A stretch of DNA of 6,599 nt. Origin: Actinomycetes bacterium. Its GTDB lineage: Bacteria; Actinomycetota; Acidimicrobiia; Acidimicrobiales; Acidimicrobiaceae. A program made the translations under genes and the position numbers. Below, in pieces: positions 4,566 to 6,599 of this stretch (the stretch's first letter is position 1; each line of letters opens with the position of its first letter). The stretch lies in NCBI GenBank assembly GCA_021823385.1, contig JAKAOC010000135.1, positions 1-6,599 on the forward strand. Reading direction: 5' to 3'. Below the pieces are notes generated by a model. The model was not told the origin of the DNA. It did not search any database and saw only the letters and a list, made by a program, of their open reading frames with translations.

Positions 4566-6599
4566 ACTCGAATAACGCAACCGTCTTCGTGCTCCGTGCC
4601 ACCGAGAGGTCTCGCTCGGCAATGGCGCTGGAAAGCCTCCGCTCGATCATGAGCATGGGCGATGCGCTCCTTGCCACCGCGGAGGGCCAGCCGCCCGCGT
4701 GGTTGGAGGCTCTGGCCAAGCGCTGGCGTGCCGAGCTGGTGCCCATGGCGGAGTTGCACAGCCGCCTCGCTCGGGAGGCAGCCGGCCGCCCGAGAACGAT
4801 CTTCGCCGACGATAGCGCCTACCTGCTGGGCAAGTGGAACCTGGAGCTGGCGGCACGCCTTGGGGAGGCCGAGTCCGCTCTTGGCCGCCCCTGCATCGCG
4901 GGGCCTCGCTCTCCCTCGATAGTCGGGGTACAACGTATTGTCCTCTCGGAAAGCGTGGCGCTTCAAAGGCGTCAGGACCTGCGAGATTTCTCCCGGAAAT
5001 GGACGGAGTCGCATCGGGGAATCTGGACGGCGGAGCGCTACGTCTCCTCGGCCCTATTCGCCGTCGCGACGTCCACGCTGCAAGCGTTGCCGGACGCGCC
5101 CGAGTTCCGGACATGGTCGGGAATTCACGAGGCGGCGATGCGCGCCTGCGTTCCCGTTGTTGCCCACGGCTCGATCATCTATGCGAACCACGTAATCGAC
5201 ACCCGCCACGAGGCCACTGCGACGACCCCGCGGGCGCAGGCACTCGAGCTGTATGTGAGCGTGTGCATGATCATGAAGAATGAAGAGCGCTTCATCGCCC
5301 AGGCGCTCGACTCGGTGCTGCCGCTGGCCGACGAAGTGGTGATATTCGACACCGGAAGCACGGACGGCTCGATCCGCATCGCTCGCGAAAAGGGTGCGAC
5401 GGTGCTGGAGGGCGAGTGGCGCAACGACTTCGGCTGGGCCAGGAACCAGGCGCTGGCCGCCTGCCGCGGCAAGTGGATTCTCTGGATAGACGCCGACGAG
5501 GTGGTTGAAGCCGACGCTTCCACTTTCAGGGCCGAACTTCGCCAGGCCGAAGAGGATTACGAGGGGCTCAGCGTGCGCATCTTGAACGAGGTCGGCTCGG
5601 GTCTCGAGACACCCAGCACGCACTGGGCCATGCGTGTCTTCCGGCGAAGCGAGGGGCTTTTCACGGGCGCCCTCCACGAGACGGTCTGGAGCCGCCTCGG
5701 AGACCGCAGCGTCTATGCCAGGGCCTCCACCGGCCTGCGGATACGCCATTTCGGCTACCTCGACTCCATCATGTCGGAGCGCAACAAGGGGGCCCGCAAC
5801 GTCGAGATAGCCTCCAAATCGCACAGCTTCCGCTTCCCCCAGGAAAAGAAGGTGCACGAGGCGCGAAGCCGGATGGTGCTTGGGGAGTGGGACCAGGCCG
5901 CCGCCATAGCGCTGGAGGTGGCTCGCGATCGTGAAAGCCCTGAGTCCTTCGCCCGGCTTGCCTGGCGCGTCGCCATCGACAGCCTCATCTCGGGTGGACG
6001 CGTGGAGGAGGCCGCGGACCTTCTCGAGCAGGGGGCGGCGGCGGCGCCGCTTGGACCTGTCTTTCTCTCCTACCTGAGAGGAGAGCTGGATCAAGCACGC
6101 GGCCGGCACGCCGAGGCACTGGCGAATTACCTCGCCATCGGAGAGACCTACCGCGACGGCGATGGATGGGAGATCACCACCGACCAACTTCGCTCGAGGA
6201 TCATCCAGTGCCACGAGGCGCTTGGCGACCCCGCCGCGGCGCTGGATCTCGCCTTGGCATCGCTCGGCGAAGGACGCCTAGACCTTCATATGGGCAAGCT
6301 CATGGAGTGGGCCGACGCTTCCGGAACCAGCCTGGAGGAGGTAGCCCGCAGGCTCCCTTCGCAGCGCCGCGAGCTGGTATTCGCGCAGTTGTTGCAACTT
6401 GATCCACAGACCGCGGACTCCTTCCTGGACACCGCCTACGCCCTTTGGGGGCAAGACAAGCACGTGCTCGCCACCGCGTCCCTGGTGGCCAGGCGCCTCG
6501 ACGTCGAACACCAGCTCGCATGGTCGCTCCGGCTCCGGGCGGCGGGCCTGGCAGGCGCCTGCCCTCTCGCCTTCACGGCCAGGGATCCCGGCGAGATCG
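4562..6599 (+). CDS. Large glycosyltransferase: shortened GT-A-like domain, SunS-like family-2 domain, TPR-like tail (3'-truncated by window edge)
   Basis: One uninterrupted frame of 679 codons with no stop before the window end. Residues 231-400 are a clear family-2 glycosyltransferase of the SunS-like type: 'YVSVCMIMKNEE' (231-242), nucleotide-binding loop DTGSTDGS (263-270), 'WRNDFGWARN' (286-295), metal-binding D310-A-D312-E313 in 'WILWIDADE', then 'GALHE' (369-373) and 'IRHFGY' (394-399). Residues from about 425 to the edge are helical repeats resembling TPRs ('ARSRMVLGEWDQAAAIALEVA', 'HAEALANYLAIGETY', 'ALGDPAAALDLALASL'). Residues 1-225 appear to be a second, shortened GT-A-like domain with 'TIFADDSAYL' (79-88) and 'AGPRSPSIVGVQRI' (113-126). 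It should transfer a sugar from a nucleotide-sugar in the cytoplasm; sugar and acceptor cannot be read from the sequence. Position directly after flhB suggests flagellin or another flagellar acceptor (inference). The start could instead be ATG 4451. Confidence 0.85.
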   Translation, partial: MNSNNATVFVLRATERSRSAMALESLRSIMSMGDALLATAEGQPPAWLEALAKRWRAELVPMAELHSRLAREAAGRPRTIFADDSAYLLGKWNLELAARLGEAESALGRPCIAGPRSPSIVGVQRIVLSESVALQRRQDLRDFSRKWTESHRGIWTAERYVSSALFAVATSTLQALPDAPEFRTWSGIHEAAMRACVPVVAHGSIIYANHVIDTRHEATATTPRAQALELYVSVCMIMKNEERFIAQALDSVLPLADEVVIFDTGSTDGSIRIAREKGATVLEGEWRNDFGWARNQALAACRGKWILWIDADEVVEADASTFRAELRQAEEDYEGLSVRILNEVGSGLETPSTHWAMRVFRRSEGLFTGALHETVWSRLGDRSVYARASTGLRIRHFGYLDSIMSERNKGARNVEIASKSHSFRFPQEKKVHEARSRMVLGEWDQAAAIALEVARDRESPESFARLAWRVAIDSLISGGRVEEAADLLEQGAAAAPLGPVFLSYLRGELDQARGRHAEALANYLAIGETYRDGDGWEITTDQLRSRIIQCHEALGDPAAALDLALASLGEGRLDLHMGKLMEWADASGTSLEEVARRLPSQRRELVFAQLLQLDPQTADSFLDTAYALWGQDKHVLATASLVARRLDVEHQLAWSLRLRAAGLAGACPLAFTARDPGEI

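Noticed and set aside
4040..5014. 324-codon open frame on the minus strand spanning the flhB-GT junction
   Set aside because: Arg/Pro/Gly-rich translation with no family features, antisense to the FlhB NPTH domain and the GT N-terminus. It is a shadow of GC bias.
5252..5300. A separate glycosyltransferase gene starting near the canonical GT2 domain, with 4562-5240 as an independent gene
   Set aside because: Codon-by-codon reading shows one frame from 4562 through the GT2 domain with no stop, so a fusion is the simplest reading.
5054..6214. 386-codon open frame on the minus strand
   Set aside because: It lies opposite the glycosyltransferase, whose + frame carries clear GT2 motifs (DTGSTDGS, WIDADE, GALHE). 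The minus translation shows no recognisable domain and fits the antisense open frames typical of GC-rich genes.

Overview
The window is a stretch of a bacterial flagellar operon in which every real gene lies on the + strand. Reading left to right it holds the 3' part of fliM, then fliN, fliO, fliP, fliQ, fliR and flhB, and finally a long open frame that runs off the right edge. That last frame encodes a multidomain glycosyltransferase (GT) with a SunS-like family-2 domain and a TPR-like tail. There is no RNA gene, mobile element, CRISPR array or convincing terminator. No internal promoter is visible, so the block looks like the middle of one polycistron.

Layout: 1-1125 encodes two C-ring (switch) proteins, FliM (partial) and FliN, both ending in SpoA folds. 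1122-4464 encodes the export-gate set: FliO (assembly factor), FliP/FliQ/FliR (the export channel) and FlhB (substrate-specificity switch, NPTH autocleavage motif intact). Genes are packed very tightly: 4-nt ATGA/GTGA overlaps at fliN/fliO and fliP/fliQ, 1-nt gaps at fliQ/fliR and fliR/flhB, and only 27 nt between fliO and fliP. 4465-4561 is the one loose spot; it could hold a 34-codon micro-ORF or the start of the next gene. 4562-6599 is the GT.

Taxonomy: DNA is GC-rich, with strongly GC-biased third codon positions. FliP lacks the cleavable N-terminal signal peptide of the enterobacterial protein and resembles the short Bacillus-type form. The gene order fliM-N-O-P-Q-R-flhB is common to Gram-positive and many other flagellates. 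A high-GC Gram-positive (Actinomycetota-like) source is my best guess, but this is inference and not firm.

How the genes work together: FliM/FliN form the torque-generating, CheY-responsive switch and an export-cargo platform. FliO helps build the FliP5Q4R1 channel, and FlhB controls the change from rod/hook to filament export. The large GT sits where flhA usually follows flhB. A plausible but unproven role is glycosylation of flagellin or another flagellar protein. The most unusual content is its N-terminal ~225 residues, which look like a shortened, probably degenerate second GT-A domain, and the odd flhB-GT junction.
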